Below, piece by piece: positions 11,780-26,412 of a DNA stretch of 64,000 nt. The stretch is taken from NCBI RefSeq assembly GCF_021134715.1, contig NC_060028.1, positions 518,501-582,500 on the forward strand. Reading direction: 5' to 3'. Under the pieces are notes generated by a model. That model made no database searches. It had not been told where the DNA came from and saw only the letters and a program-made list of their open reading frames with translations. Both the position numbers and the translations under genes were made by a program. This stretch comes from Daphnia pulex. Taxonomy: Eukaryota > Arthropoda > Branchiopoda > Diplostraca > Daphniidae. The first letter of the stretch is position 1, and every line of letters starts with the position of its first letter.

Positions 11780-13728
11780 CTATACAACTCGTAGGCTACT
11801 TTCCTGGAAATTAATGCAGCAGATTTTTCTTTTTATGGCTACCCCAGACTCCGAAAGAAATACTTTTAGCTCTCGGGTAGTCGGATAGTCGTGGTTGAAG
11901 GCGGCGGCAGCCATTCTTGTTTGTTGTTTGGATGGTGCAGTGTTGCCAAAGTTCAAAGCTCCAAAAGTTACCCGCGCAATTCGAAATTTGGAATTGGATG
12001 AAGCATTGAAACCCATAAAACAGACTCCGAAGAGCCCTACTATTGCATTTTTAGGCTTATTTATTTTTATAATTCCAAAATGAAAGCGGAATTCAAAATT
12101 CACGTAGAACATGGACTCCAAACCAATAGCTACATCTTCGTTAGTAAAGAAAATAGATTAGCAAAAATAAAACATGATTATTTCAGCCACATGTTGTATG
12201 ATTTTCGCAAGTAAACATACAGAATTAAAGATAAGGAAACATGAAAAAACTTAAAATTCTTCTGGGAAAAATGTGTAGTGATGTCCACTTCATCTTCCAA
12301 TAAAACATAGAGGGAACGTAAAAATTGTTAATAAGTCCCATAACTTTCAATAGTAGTTTTTTGAGGATCAGTGCTTTGGTTGCTGCGGCCAGGGATGAAT
12401 CCGCAGTCTTCGTAACGGGAAAATTGTTCAGTCCATCCGGCCGTATTCCTCTTTAGAAAACAGGTATTACAAGTGTTGCTGAAGTGAGTACAGGCCCAGT
12501 GGTCGAGACAAGCTCTTCCGCACTTGTCGTTTGACACGTGAACTTGCTGGAAGTCGTAGCCACTGAAATTGCAATTTCCCGACCAACGAACATGGTTACC
12601 CTCGGCGTAATTCCAGACACGAGCAGATACGGTCCCCGTGAACATGACGATTAGAAAAATGGATGGCAAAAGCTTCCTCCTAAAAACATTGATTAACCAC
12701 AAATTATTACATGCTGTAAGAAAATGTAAATAGGAATACCTAGACTATACATTTTTTCATTTACAGGTTGCCGGCACTGCAATACAGGTTGATACTTCAG
12801 TTGAAATGGAGAAACTGCTGTGAATTTTAAATCGAGGGTACGTCACGTTTTATGGTTCCAGAAGAGATTCCGTTATGGTGGCGAAACTTCCATAGTTGGA
12901 AGTCATCCAACAGTTGAGAGCTGAGATGACCAGTAAACAGGTCACTTGGCGTATAATCGATGCTGTTAATATAGAAATGGTGCATCAGTAAAGAGTAAAT
13001 TGTTCGCCCTTATTTCTTGGGTTATGAAATCCCGAAATCCATGAAATTGGTGTCAATTGATTGTTCAACTATTGCTTATGCCGTTACTTAGCCTTGGCCA
13101 TTAGATAGGACAGTTATCACATAAATTTGTTGTGAAAATTAGAGTCCAATCTCTTAAATCCTCTCTAAACAATGACCACAAGCAACATTAGCTTTAGTTT
13201 GAATTGATAAACGAATAACATACCCTAGGGTCACATTTATAAACCTATTGGTACTTTTTATCACCTTGCAGTTTGTTTGTTTCTTCATCTTCAAGTCACA
13301 GGGACAGGGACACCATCACAGTCCATCACGATCTAGAAATACAGTCTCAAACAAAAAAGACAAAATCAGAAAAACTCTCTGCTTCTGCACAACAAAATAA
13401 CAGCTGAATAACATCATATTCTCTCAATTAAACCAATGACTATGTCGACACATCTATAAATTTGAGTCAAACAGCAGTACAAAAACGTTGTGCAATCAGT
13501 TATCAGTTAGCCTACCCCCGACTGTACGAGGGGAGTTCGATCGATAGTAATAGCAAGTTGTTAACAGTGCACAAACCTTGTTTGGGAAAAGATGAACAGG
13601 TAGTTTTTGATAGATTCTAATTTAAAACTACACTATCCTCCTCTACTTTGAAGAATAAATGGAAATGATCAAGAGCTTGAACGCTTGAACTACTGGCTAG
13701 AAAAGAACACATATTTCAAATGAACAAA
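11780..13728. repeat. PAN-like tandem unit 3
   Basis: Third direct repeat. The left anchor (CACGTG, TTGGCGC) is absent here, where the 8.5-11.8 kb spacer meets the unit. The coding exon, the upstream block (about 12,770-12,920, with GAACTGCTG-like AAACTGCTGTGAATT) and the outer TTCATCTTC block are present. Confidence 0.55.
12328..12679 (-). CDS. PAN/apple-like protein, unit 3, without the usual ATG
   Basis: Third copy of the small secreted family; the exon starts at 12,679 after acceptor tttttag. Where units 1 and 2 have ATG the exon reads AGG, while the rest of the signal-peptide frame (KLLPSIFLIVMFTGTVSA) and the mature domain with all six Cys stay open to 12,328 (about 116 codons). The nearest in-frame ATG is at 12,645 and would give only a stub of the signal peptide. 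Either an unseen upstream exon supplies the start or the copy is recently disabled. The C-terminus differs from units 1 and 2 (ESYGTY). Confidence 0.55.
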
Positions 13729-15050
13729 CTTCGTCTGCTAGACAAGAAACCACGTGATTGCTACTATTGGCCGCATTACTTGGCGCCATATTTTGAATTT
13801 TCTTCGTGTTTGAAATGATTGTCAGATTCGCCACCTTTGATATGTAAAATGAATTGCGTTTTTAGACTTATTAATGAATTTAATTCCAAAATGAAGTAAG
13901 AAATAAAATTTCACGCGGAACATTGCATAAAAAAATAAGAATTTACAGCGTTGTCAGTAAAGAAAAGAATAAGAAATTTTTTTTTCATCACCCCATAAAT
14001 TGTATAAATCTCGCAAGTAAACATAAAGAACTAAATACTACATGGTATTAAAAAAGATAAAATCTTAAGCTATAAAAATGTGTGCAGCGCACCTTCATCT
14101 TCCCATACAACAAAGTGGGAGCGCTAATTGTTCGAGATTGTTATTAATAACTCTTTTTAAATTAGCAGCAATAGTGTCTCGAGGTTCAGTGGATTGCTTG
14201 GTTCGGGCAGGGATGAATCCGCAGTCTTCGTAACGGGAAAATTGTTCTCTCCACCCGTCCAAATTTCTCTTTAGATAACAGGTAGTACGAGTGTTGGTGA
14301 AGTGAGTGCAGAAACTGTTGTCGAGACACGCCCTTCCACACCTATCGTTTGGTACAAAAACTCTCTGGAAGTCGTAGCCCCTGAAATTACAATTTCCCGA
14401 CCAGCGAACTTGGTTACCCTCGGCGTAATTCCACACGCGAGCAGACGCGGTCGCCAGCATGAACACGACAATCAGAAAAATGGATGGCAGAGCATTGAAC
14501 CTAAAACATTCAGAAATAATATATTAAAATTTGCAAAAGAAACTGTTAATACTTTAGACTGTACATTTTGTTGAATTCTCAGGTTTCCGGCGCTGCAATA
14601 CGAGTTGATAGTTCAACTGAAATGGATAAACTGCTGTGAATTCAAAAATCGAGTAACCATCGTTTTATAGTACCTGAAGAGATTTCGCCATGATTGGCGA
14701 AGTTGGGAGACGTCCAGCAGGGTGAGAACTCAGATAGCAATTAAAAATTTAAAACAGGTTAATTGGCTTAAATCGATGGGTAATTTTAAATACAAAAAGG
14801 AAATGATGGAGAGTATAAGGAACAAGTTGTTCTCCTAGTTTCTTTGTGTTATGAAATTTTAGTCTCATTTGTCTATACTTAAATGCAATATTTCAACATT
14901 GCTCAATTAACGCTGATGTGCTGCGACTTAAACTTAGCCATTAGTTTTGATATATCAGATTAATTTGTCGTTGTGAAATAACAGCTCAACAAAGACCACG
15001 GGCAACCTCGTCAGGTTTTTACTTGATAGACACAACATTCTACCTGGGTT
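13729..15050. repeat. PAN-like tandem unit 4
   Basis: Fourth direct repeat, with the left anchor CTTCGTCTGCT and CACGTGATTG at 13,729-13,760, the coding exon, and the upstream block at about 14,590-14,720. It is closest to unit 3 in the coding exon. Confidence 0.6.
14095..14500 (-). CDS. PAN/apple-like protein, unit 4, without the usual ATG and with a longer tail
   Basis: Fourth copy. The exon starts at 14,500 after acceptor ttttag. The codon at the usual start position is TTC, and the only nearby ATG in that stretch is out of frame. The frame FNALPSIFLIVVFMLATASA still reads as a signal peptide and the six-Cys domain (NCNF, RCGRAC, CTHF, TTCYLK, DCGF) is intact. In-frame ATG codons occur only inside the signal peptide (14,460). 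The usual stop is also passed, adding a tail of about 20 residues with two extra Cys. As in unit 3, it is either started from an upstream exon or decaying. Confidence 0.5.
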
Positions 15051-15870
15051 TCCTAATAAAAAGAAAAAAACAAAACTAGGGGTTCTGATAATTTTCCAAA
15101 GTCAAGGCAGAAAGTTGGAGACATGTGTCAATAGCCCCGGAACACGCCGTTGTTTAGGCAATCAATAATAAGAAACTTGTTGCTGGGAGAAGAAATGAAA
15201 CCGAATTGAATGGTGACCTATAAAAATATAAAATGAGAAACTGGCAGACGGTATGAAATAGAGAACTAAATAATACAAAGTGGTTAATTCGGATGAAATG
15301 CTGGCTCTTGTGCTATTTTCGATCATGTTGAGGTAACCACATTTACAGCACGTAGCTGGACATTTTGCAATGAAAAAAAAAATGAATTTTCATTTTGTCA
15401 TTTTCTGGTGAAGCGAGCTGCATTGCTGTGACGACAACTGCGACATCAACGGACAGAGAAATTTTCCAAAGGCAAAGCGCTCAGAATTGCGGAAGCGAGT
15501 CTTTTATGTGAGCAGTTTGTTATTTTTAGCTAAGGGCATATCAGGGGAAATATTTCGTTACAAAGGGTTTGTTTCAGCTACTTTACTATTTTTTTAAATA
15601 TTTAAATACATATTACTTTAAGGTGGTTTAATTTCAAATTGAAATACATTTTCCGTCTACTATATTTTCTATAATTTTCTCCGTTATCAATGTTGCGCAA
15701 AGAAGCCGACAAAGTCCACTCATATTTTTGCTGCCGTCTATCGGAGACCGCTTTGAAGAGGCGCGCGAGTAAATAAATGGACGTGAAAACATCTGGTTTT
15801 CGTAATTAACACAAATAACTGTCAAAAACGTAATGTCAGCACTTGAGAATAAAATAAAAGTAATTAGAAA
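15051..15870. other. Intergenic DNA
   Basis: AT-rich sequence between PAN-like unit 4 and the tRNA gene; no gene or repeat recognised. Confidence 0.4.
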
Positions 15871-15874
15871 CTTC

Positions 15875-15955
15875 CGACGTGGATGAGATTCGAACTCATG
15901 CGTGCAGAGCACAACAGATTAGCAGTCTGTCGCCTTAACCACTCGGCCACCACGT
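15875..15955 (-). tRNA. trnS-GCT: tRNA-Ser (anticodon GCT)
   Basis: An 81-nt cloverleaf on minus. Acceptor GACGTGG (15,955-15,949) pairs with CCACGTC (15,882-15,876), with discriminator G. The D-arm includes GCCGAGTGGTTAAGGC, the anticodon stem ACAGA/TCTGT closes the loop CTGCTAA (anticodon GCT, decoding AGC/AGT), a long class II variable arm follows as expected for serine tRNA, and the T-arm holds GAGTTCGAATCTC, a good B box. No CCA is encoded and no intron is seen. Confidence 0.95.
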
Positions 15956-16114
15956 CTGTTTTCTATGCAGTGGGCTATCACAACAGTATCGATTGGCTTG
16001 CCTGAGGGGCATTGAATTTACATTTCTTAAAAATGTTTTTAGAATAATTTCACAGATCCTCATTAAACTACTAAATAACAAAAGAAAGGAAAAATTTGAT
16101 ACGACAAATCTAAA

Positions 16115-16300
16115 CAGCAAATGAGCATTGATTGCCACGGCCGGGGATGATAATGACGCTATCGTGAGATCGCCCGTCTCGTAAGATAAGATAACAGGTA
16201 GTGTTGGTAATGAAGTATATGCTCTTTCATGCGAGTGATGCAATCGAATTTGCTCGATGTCGCAGGCAGTTTTGTGCTGGACCGTCAGTTGTCGAAGCAA
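16115..16300 (-). pseudogene. Probable relic of a fifth PAN-like copy
   Basis: The strand carrying the PAN-like genes shows traces of a further copy: GCCACGGCCGGGGATGA at 16,132 resembles the GCTGCGGCCAGGGATGA found inside each unit, and GATAACAGGTAGT with GTGTTGGTAATGAAGT (about 16,190-16,215) matches unit 4 (GATAACAGGTAGTACGAGTGTTGGTGAAGT). The six-Cys domain cannot be read as one frame. Spacing and orientation fit the array. Similarity is partial, so this is tentative. Confidence 0.45.
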
Positions 16301-16448
16301 CCATCGACAAATCTGAAAGGAAACAGATTTCCCGCCACCGTCAATGTGTTACTCGTGTTCATTTCGTATTCGTTAGAGGCTGCTAAAGTGAAACCGGGCA
16401 TCAGCGTGACGAGTGTGTCCTGGGATTTTATTTCCACGGCCTTGCTGC

Positions 16449-16454
16449 TATAAA
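16449..16454 (+). promoter_or_regulatory. TATA box of the SNTX-like gene
   Basis: TATAAA with a plausible start region about 30 nt downstream. A 5' UTR exon would end at 16,661 (ATAAG|GTAAGG) and join the coding exon at about 16,763 (ttattag|G). Confidence 0.45.
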
Positions 16455-16772
16455 CAGCTCACCATTCGGCAACTTCACGTTTTACAACTGTCGCTGCTGC
16501 CCCACCCACTTGTAGAGGCCTTTCCTCCATCTCACGCTCTGGACTGTACAAGAAAAGTTAAAGTGATAATTAAAACGAATTAAAACGGAAATTTTCCCCC
16601 AAATCGCCTATAGTTTGTCACCGACATTTCTGCTATTCCGTTAACAGTTTTTCCAGATAAGGTAAGGCAAAGTCAAGATGTGATTTATGTAGATTTAGGT
16701 GGGATTACACGTCGAGTGGCACCATTTATTTATTATTATTATTATTTATTTTTTTTATTTAGGGTCTAAAAA

Positions 16773-18146
16773 ATGTCCATCACGGATGCCAGTACCAAAA
16801 TTTTGGAAATTCCTGCACTTGAAAGGGACTTCCGCGAGGGAGCTCTCTACGATGCCAGAAGTGAACGGATGGTTTTAGGTATGTACCATTGAATTTAGAA
16901 AAAAAAGTAGATGGATTATACAATGCCTGAACTTATTTTGTCTTAGCATATTATATATTAGTTACGTAATTGCGTTGAAACATATTGTTTTTCCCCAGGC
17001 TACAGCTTGTGGAACGCAGATGATTTAAAGAAAATCGAGATCCGCCGTAATGACGGCACAAATTACTTGATAAATGCATCGGATACATTGAGCGTTAAAT
17101 TCATGGGACTTGACATGAGCGCTTCGGTTAAGTTCGGCATCATGTCAGGATTGATTGAACTCGGAGGATCAGTTTCCTACCTGACGAAGCAGAAAAATAC
17201 TCGAGGTGAATGCAGCGTTCAAGTCCGATGTTTCTTCAAAACGGGATACAAAGAAATGGGCATGGACCAGTTGACAAATATTCGCTATCCCGATGTTGCC
17301 AGGACTGGACACAACAACACGGCCACTCACTTTGTCATGAAAATTCAATACGGCGCCGGTGCCATTTTCACTTTCACCAAACAATTTCAAAGTAGCAAAA
17401 AAGAGGAGCAAGTCAACGCTAAGGCGGAGCTTAATATTTGTGGCCAAAAAATCCTAAGTGTGCTGGATGGTAGTGTCGAAGGAAACTATCGAAATTACTC
17501 AAGTAATAGTCAGATCAAATGCGAATTTAAAAGTTTCGGTCTGTCCCTGAGAGAAGCATTACCGACCACGTACGACGAGGCTGTCAGGTTTGCTGGCAAT
17601 TTTGGACGAATGGCCCACCAATCGATGGCCAGACATAGAGGCGAGGCACTCGGTATACCTTGTATCGTTTGGCTAAAGCCACTCGTGGCAATGCCAGGCT
17701 GCGCTAACGCACCGAAACTTCATTGCGACTTTACTCCTGATCAGGCGTGTAAATTGATCAAGTTTTTTGAAGATTGCGACAAACTTAAAAGAGATCTCGA
17801 AATGAAACTTGTGTCCATTCCAATAGAGGCTAGACGGTTTGGTATAGAGCGGGAAGAGGCACCTATTTTTAGTTTTTTAGTACCAAGTTTTAGTTTTCCT
17901 TTCCGATTGGTCGATTTAACTGATCACGCTGAAATCGAAGCTCAAGTTAATAAATGTAAACGAGAAATAGAGTCCGTTACTGGATTCCGCTCCAAAAGCA
18001 AACAAAAATTAAGAGAAGTGTTGGTCAAAATTCGCAGCGGCACTATAGCCTCTCCTCTTATTTATCTTGAACAAGTGACCCAATCCTTGGCAAATCATCT
18101 TGACGCCAAAATCCAACAAATGAATCCAACAAATGTCAAGAAATAA
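16773..18146 (+). CDS. Stonustoxin (SNTX)-family-like protein
   Basis: Two coding exons, 16773-16878 and 16999-18146 (GTATGT donor, tttccccag acceptor, phase 1), giving 417 aa. The N-terminus (KILEIPALERDFREGALYDA, then SERMVLGYSLWN) matches the conserved opening of the SNTX/MACPF-like family, usually ALGRPFxLGMLYDxRxD and TLWD. In animals this family includes many proteins of non-venomous species, so a general cytosolic or immune-related role is as likely as any other; I do not infer activity. The C-terminal third contains charged helical stretches (HAEIEAQVNKCKREIE; SKQKLREVLVKIRSG) like the helical region that follows the N-terminal domain. The protein is shorter than the roughly 700 aa usual for the longest members. 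AATAAA lies at 18,635. Confidence 0.75.
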
Positions 18147-18149
18147 CCG

Positions 18150-18900
18150 AGTTGGTTATTCCACTCCGCTCCGACGGTCTAACAAAATTAAGAGAAATGA
18201 TTGTCAAAAATCCGCAGCGGCCTTATCACTTTTGATCATTTCAACCAAATGACAAGTTCAATCACTAAACGTCTCGACTCTGTCAGTGGGTGGATCGCGG
18301 ACGAAGTCGAATTTTTCCGTTTCATAATGCATTTGCGCTATTTGGGTGCATAACACTATCTAATCCCAACATCGATTACATTTATTTGATGAGCACCGAC
18401 AAGCCGCACAACCACTTTCCCGCACAATATTAATTAATTACATCAAACTTAACTCCAGTTCGCTTAAATCCCTGTCTTACTGTGTACGTCAGTGCCTAAT
18501 CGTCTTTGATTCATAATACAATCGTGTGACATGACATGTAATTTTAAATCAAGTTATAGTCCACGAGTGCCCTACTAATTCTAGAATGCAAATCTTCCTC
18601 AAGGGGTTGACACTTAGCAGTTCTTTGGCTTATCAATAAAATTGTTTATAAAATTAAAGTATTTTACCGTGTCCAAAAAATCAGTGGAAGATCGCCCGAA
18701 AGAAGTTTAGGAGAAATTCGGGCACGAGTCCAGCGTTCAAGTCCGATATTTTTACAAGGTATACGATGATTCGATGAACCGCTGGGCTGGAAATAACGAC
18801 ACGGCAACTCTGGTTTCCAATTTAAAAACAAAAATACAAGATGAGATCAAGCTAAATAAAATCAATTTAAGAAAAATACGAGATGTTGCTGCAGACAAGG
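18150..18900 (+). pseudogene. Decayed fragments of SNTX-like genes
   Basis: Two stretches resemble the gene just upstream: about 18,170-18,290 matches its 3' end, and about 18,725-18,870 matches its exon 2 near 17,205-17,350. They are short, separated and not open over any useful length, so they are treated as fossils of local duplication. Clearly broken, with several breaks. Confidence 0.6.
18635..18640 (+). terminator. Poly(A) signal near the SNTX-like gene
   Basis: AATAAA in TATCAATAAAATTG, about 490 nt after the stop at 18,146. Confidence 0.4.
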
Positions 18901-19161
18901 ACAATTTTGTCAGTATTTAAAAACTTGATTTACCTAATACATGAACGACGGAACACTCCGGTGACAGAACCCATTCCCCGGACTGGTTAACCTCGTGAGG
19001 CGATCAGCCACCGTCAATGAAACTGAAATCAGATGAGAAATATCAGTCTTAAACTCACTATCAAACCCCAGACATCCGCACTTACTCAACCCGCACCGAC
19101 AAAACACATCATCGCTAACCACTTCCCGCGGTGCACATGTAAACCTATGGTTAAAATATTA

Positions 19162-19195
19162 TATAAAGGTCTTTTTGTTATTTCAAACTCAGCCA
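19162..19195 (+). promoter_or_regulatory. TATA box and initiator of the receptor kinase gene
   Basis: TATAAAGG at 19,162 and an arthropod-type initiator TCAGCC at 19,189, spaced about 29 nt, followed by a 5' UTR of about 115 nt up to the ATG at 19,307. Confidence 0.6.
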
Positions 19196-19306
19196 GTGTA
19201 AAATCAGTGCATTCACTATAGTTTTTAGCAGTCAGGTGACGTTAAGTCTACTGTTATTTAGAGTTGATTTGCTCTACAAGTATCTCCGGTCGATTCTGAG
19301 TTGGAA

Positions 19307-22943
<3,637 letters not shown>

Positions 22944-23010
22944 CACTTGATGAAGATTACTAGCTTACGAGAGAAACAGATGAGAATCGGACTTGAATCT
23001 AAGGAATAAG

Positions 23011-23085
23011 AATAAAATGATTAAAAGTTAAAAATATTTGCTGAAAAATCTTGTTACCCCTTACTATTTGTTTTCGAGTTTTATT
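23011..23085. terminator. Overlapping convergent poly(A) signals
   Basis: AATAAA on + at 23,011 (receptor kinase) and AATAAA on minus at 23,080-23,085 (torsin). The signals face each other within 75 bp, so the two transcripts probably end close together or overlap slightly. Confidence 0.5.
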
Positions 23086-23316
23086 AGACTCTAGTGACAT
23101 TAAACATCTGTAAACGGTTACTGACTCGGATACAAGACAAGTTTACTTCATTTTGCATATTTAAAAAAACTTAACGACTCAGACCATCTACAAAAGCGAT
23201 GGCCAAAATCTACTGCAATGTATAATTTATCACAGTTTCAATTTCGTTGAATGAAACACCACATCAGTCACAATAATCTGAAATGTTGGTTTCAGTGGGT
23301 CATTAATACAATAAGG

Positions 23317-24662
23317 TTAAAGTTCCGTGCGATACTTTTTACTTGAACGTTTAGTGTATCGTTCGTCGGCTATATACAGACTCACTTTTTGGGCCACTCT
23401 TTTACAGCCCGTCGTCGAGTAGATTTCTTTACCTTCGGGGTAGTAATGAAGTCCGTCCACAATTTTCCTGGTAAACATCAACATGGTATCTATTAATCTG
23501 ATTAAAGACAACATAAATGGCAGGATACTCACTGTAAAGCTGCTTCTTTATTTTTAGGAACATAATTTTGTTTTTTAAACTCGTTTTCCGCGCAGAGGCG
23601 GACGTGTGATTTTTCCATGGGTAAGAATGGAACATAGACGTCAATCAGACTCTTTTGAATCAGGTGGCTTTGATGAAATCCGCCTACAAAATAGAAATGT
23701 ATGTTTGGATTAATTATACAATACTGAAAGGGAATCAAATTACCTTGTTCATTGAAAGCTCCCATCTCTACGAGTCTCTCAAAGTCTTTGACTGTCAATT
23801 CTTCCCGTTTCACATTTCCAGTCAACCAGACGTCGTGGACTCTTTTGGTGATTTCTTTACCTCCAGTATTGCTCAGGAAAATGAAAATGGATTTCCTAAA
23901 ATGAAAATACATAACTATGATTCCAAAAGAAGACTAAACACACAATCTGTGTACCTGTAGTCAACACCATCTACAATATCAATATAATCCAAATAAGCTC
24001 TGATGCCATCCAGCACTCCTGAAGGCATCTTGTCAACTTCATCAAAAACGAAAAGCGAATGAGGGCAATGACTAACATTTCCCTTCACCCATGATCTGAT
24101 TTGATCCTGATATAATTGTGCATGTTCCTGTAAATAATAAATGGTAATGATTTTGTTTTCAAATATCATCGGCAGTATTACCTGATGAGGAAAGTGTACT
24201 GTGGCCATGAAATGGTGATAGAACTGGCTCTTAGTTCCCTTCTTGTAACGGCTATTTGCTATCAAATAAGCAATGTGATTCTTGCCATTCCCTGTCCATC
24301 CATGGAAGCTCATCACTAGAGGCTTTGAAGGATTGGGGTTTTCCAAGTGAGCACTGATCTGTCTTGCTACAATCTCTGTAGCAATATGCTGGCCAAAGAC
24401 TTCATTTGTTATCATTAATTGTAGTTCTGTGGTCAATACAAGGTCAATCAGTAAAAATAAGTCCTAAAAAATGATTATTTGAACGCATACTTGTGATGTT
24501 GTTGGGTATCCAGTGATCATTGCAGCAATCAGTTAAAGGACATCTCAACATTTCATAACTGGAGGAAAGAAAATCTGCAAGAACAGAGAGCACAGAAGAG
24601 CCTGCACTTAATTGACACGAGTGCAATAAAAAGGACAATAATATCATTGAACATAATTTCAT
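23317..24662 (-). CDS. Torsin: Torsin, ER-lumen AAA+ ATPase
   Basis: Six exons on minus (24662-24491, 24426-24182, 24127-23955, 23895-23744, 23683-23533, 23467-23317) splice in phase to 347 aa, near the usual 330-340. Introns are 53-65 nt. The start at 24,662 opens a signal peptide (residues 1-20). A Cys-rich segment (CPLTDCCNDHWIPNN, 41-55) precedes FGQH. The torsin-type Walker A is GWTGNGKN (100-107), with Asn where other AAA+ proteins have Ser/Thr. Walker B is LFVFDEVDK (D168-E169), sensor 1 is FIFLSNT, and the sensor 2 GCK motif is at 318-320, with Cys 319 conserved in torsins. Torsins work in the ER lumen and nuclear envelope and need LAP1/LULL1-type cofactors. The gene looks intact. Its start lies only 68 bp from the left edge of the tandem array. 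Confidence 0.93.
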
Positions 24663-24839
24663 TTTGGAAAAACTATGACACACGATCTAAAATTGCATTC
24701 AAGAAATATCTGAAATTGATAACAGTTTATACTTTTAAAAGTTCGTCTGCCTGCGTTGCCAAACCTCAAATAAAATTCAACCGATATTTCGTACGACTTG
24801 GCAACTTGGCATCTTTGTTCTTGAAGACGCTCAGGCTCA

Positions 24840-25520
24840 GTCGCTCACAGACTTCCCTTACCTCCATCAAAGTTAACATCAATGAGAAGCTGCGGTTTTT
24901 ATGTATTTGTCAAGAATCCATCATCGCGAATATTTTGCCATCTCCGAACTTCCAATGGAAAGGTAAACAAAAAGTTTAAAGAAAATTGCACATTTTGAGG
25001 TTTCTGGGTTGATACAATTGGTGAATGTACCCAACGGTAAAAGTACGAGTTCCACACGTGGGAATGTCGTGAAAGGCTCACCATTCTTCTTGCGTACCCT
25101 AGAAAACTGTTTTAATTACCCATCCAAATCATTTCTAATTAAGCGACTATTGTGTTACTAAATGTTCTCTTGATGCAATTTGCAGGCATTGATAAACATG
25201 GATTTCATTGTTCAAATATTCCCAGCCATTGTGAGATTTTCCTGACTGGACATCATTAAAAGGACTTGAGGGAAAATGTCTACTGCTGTGTCACCTCTCA
25301 AACGGATCTTTCAACATGGTAAGAAAATTTCTATTTCTTTGTCATTTTGTGATCAATGATTTCAAATACTGTTCACATTCAGAGTGTTTGTGCTGACAAA
25401 ATTACCTAACTATGAGATGTTTCTTTTTTGAATTTGTTAAATATTTTAAAACATTGGTTCTTATAAAGATTTTTATTTTTACAGGATTTCCCACCTGTCT
25501 AGTGTCCTGAAAGAAGATGG
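24840..25520 (+). other. Spliced transcript of unclear coding value, unit 1
   Basis: Three exon-like segments with good splice sites: one ending at 24,962 (GAAAG|GTAAAC), one from 25,186 (ttgcag) to 25,318 (ACATG|GTAAGA), and one from 25,485 (tttacag) to 25,520 (GATGG|GTGAGT). Splice sites are kept in all three units. Reading frames are short and differ between units; the frame from ATG 25,276 (MSTAVSPLKRIFQHG) meets a stop in exon 3 here and in unit 3 but stays open in unit 2. It may be a non-coding RNA or a small-peptide gene. It starts head-to-head with torsin, suggesting a shared promoter in unit 1 only. Confidence 0.4.
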
Positions 25521-26412
25521 GTGAGTACAATTTTAAAAGTTTTAATAGTCTAGCTTGTATTTATTTGAATTTAAAATACAAAATTTAAATTGTTTCTGGA
25601 AATTTTTGTCAATTCTTTTTAATCAATCGTTAATTTATCAGAACGTAAGAATTTGCTTGTTAGTAAAGTGCTGACGTGCGCCGATGTAAATTACACGCGC
25701 CTCTTCTCGGAATTCCCCATTTTATGTCAATTTTGTCAAGTTAGGGTTCTTGGAAACGAGTATAAGAAAAAGCTAGTACCGTGTCATCAGAATTTTTATT
25801 ACCAGTACGTCTCCTGGTTAACATATTATTATTTAAAGAAGAAAATAACACGACGGGTCAAAACATACAAAAAGAAACGCAGGCAAATTTGGTAAAAGTT
25901 ATTCGAAACGAGCCATCAAAAGTACACAGGGGGAAAGAAATATGCATAGGGAAGATGCACACTGTGATGCAGCATTTCGCCAAAGGAAATGCGCCATAAA
26001 GAAAACACGAGGAACTCATTTGTACTCGCATGCATACACACACTGTGTGTGTAGTATATCTGGCTGAAAGCCGGAATGGTAATTGGGAAGATGGGCTAAA
26101 AGGCAACGGTCGTAACATGAGCCCAACCACTGCGTTATGGGCTGTTGCACTCGGCCCCTACATTCCCGTTGAAACGGTCGTAGATCTCAGCAGGGGAGTT
26201 TGGTAGTACTGCATCTTCTTTGATCGAGTCTCGCTGCTGTTCTTATCTCATCTGCTGCTGCTGCTGCTGCCGTTCCTGCTTGATCGAATGTTTGACATTC
26301 CAAAAATGATTAACATAAAAGTAGTTTCCCGGCTGCTGCTGCTAGATTTGCCACACACAACAGAGTTTATGTATGTGGGGCTTTTTGATAATATTTTAAA
26401 AGGGATTTTTGA

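Noticed and set aside
25653-26130. Frames of 70-90 codons on both strands between the + transcript and the AKAP7-like 3' end
   Set aside because: They overlap each other, start at non-ATG codons in part, and show no domain. Conservation is fully explained by recent duplication.
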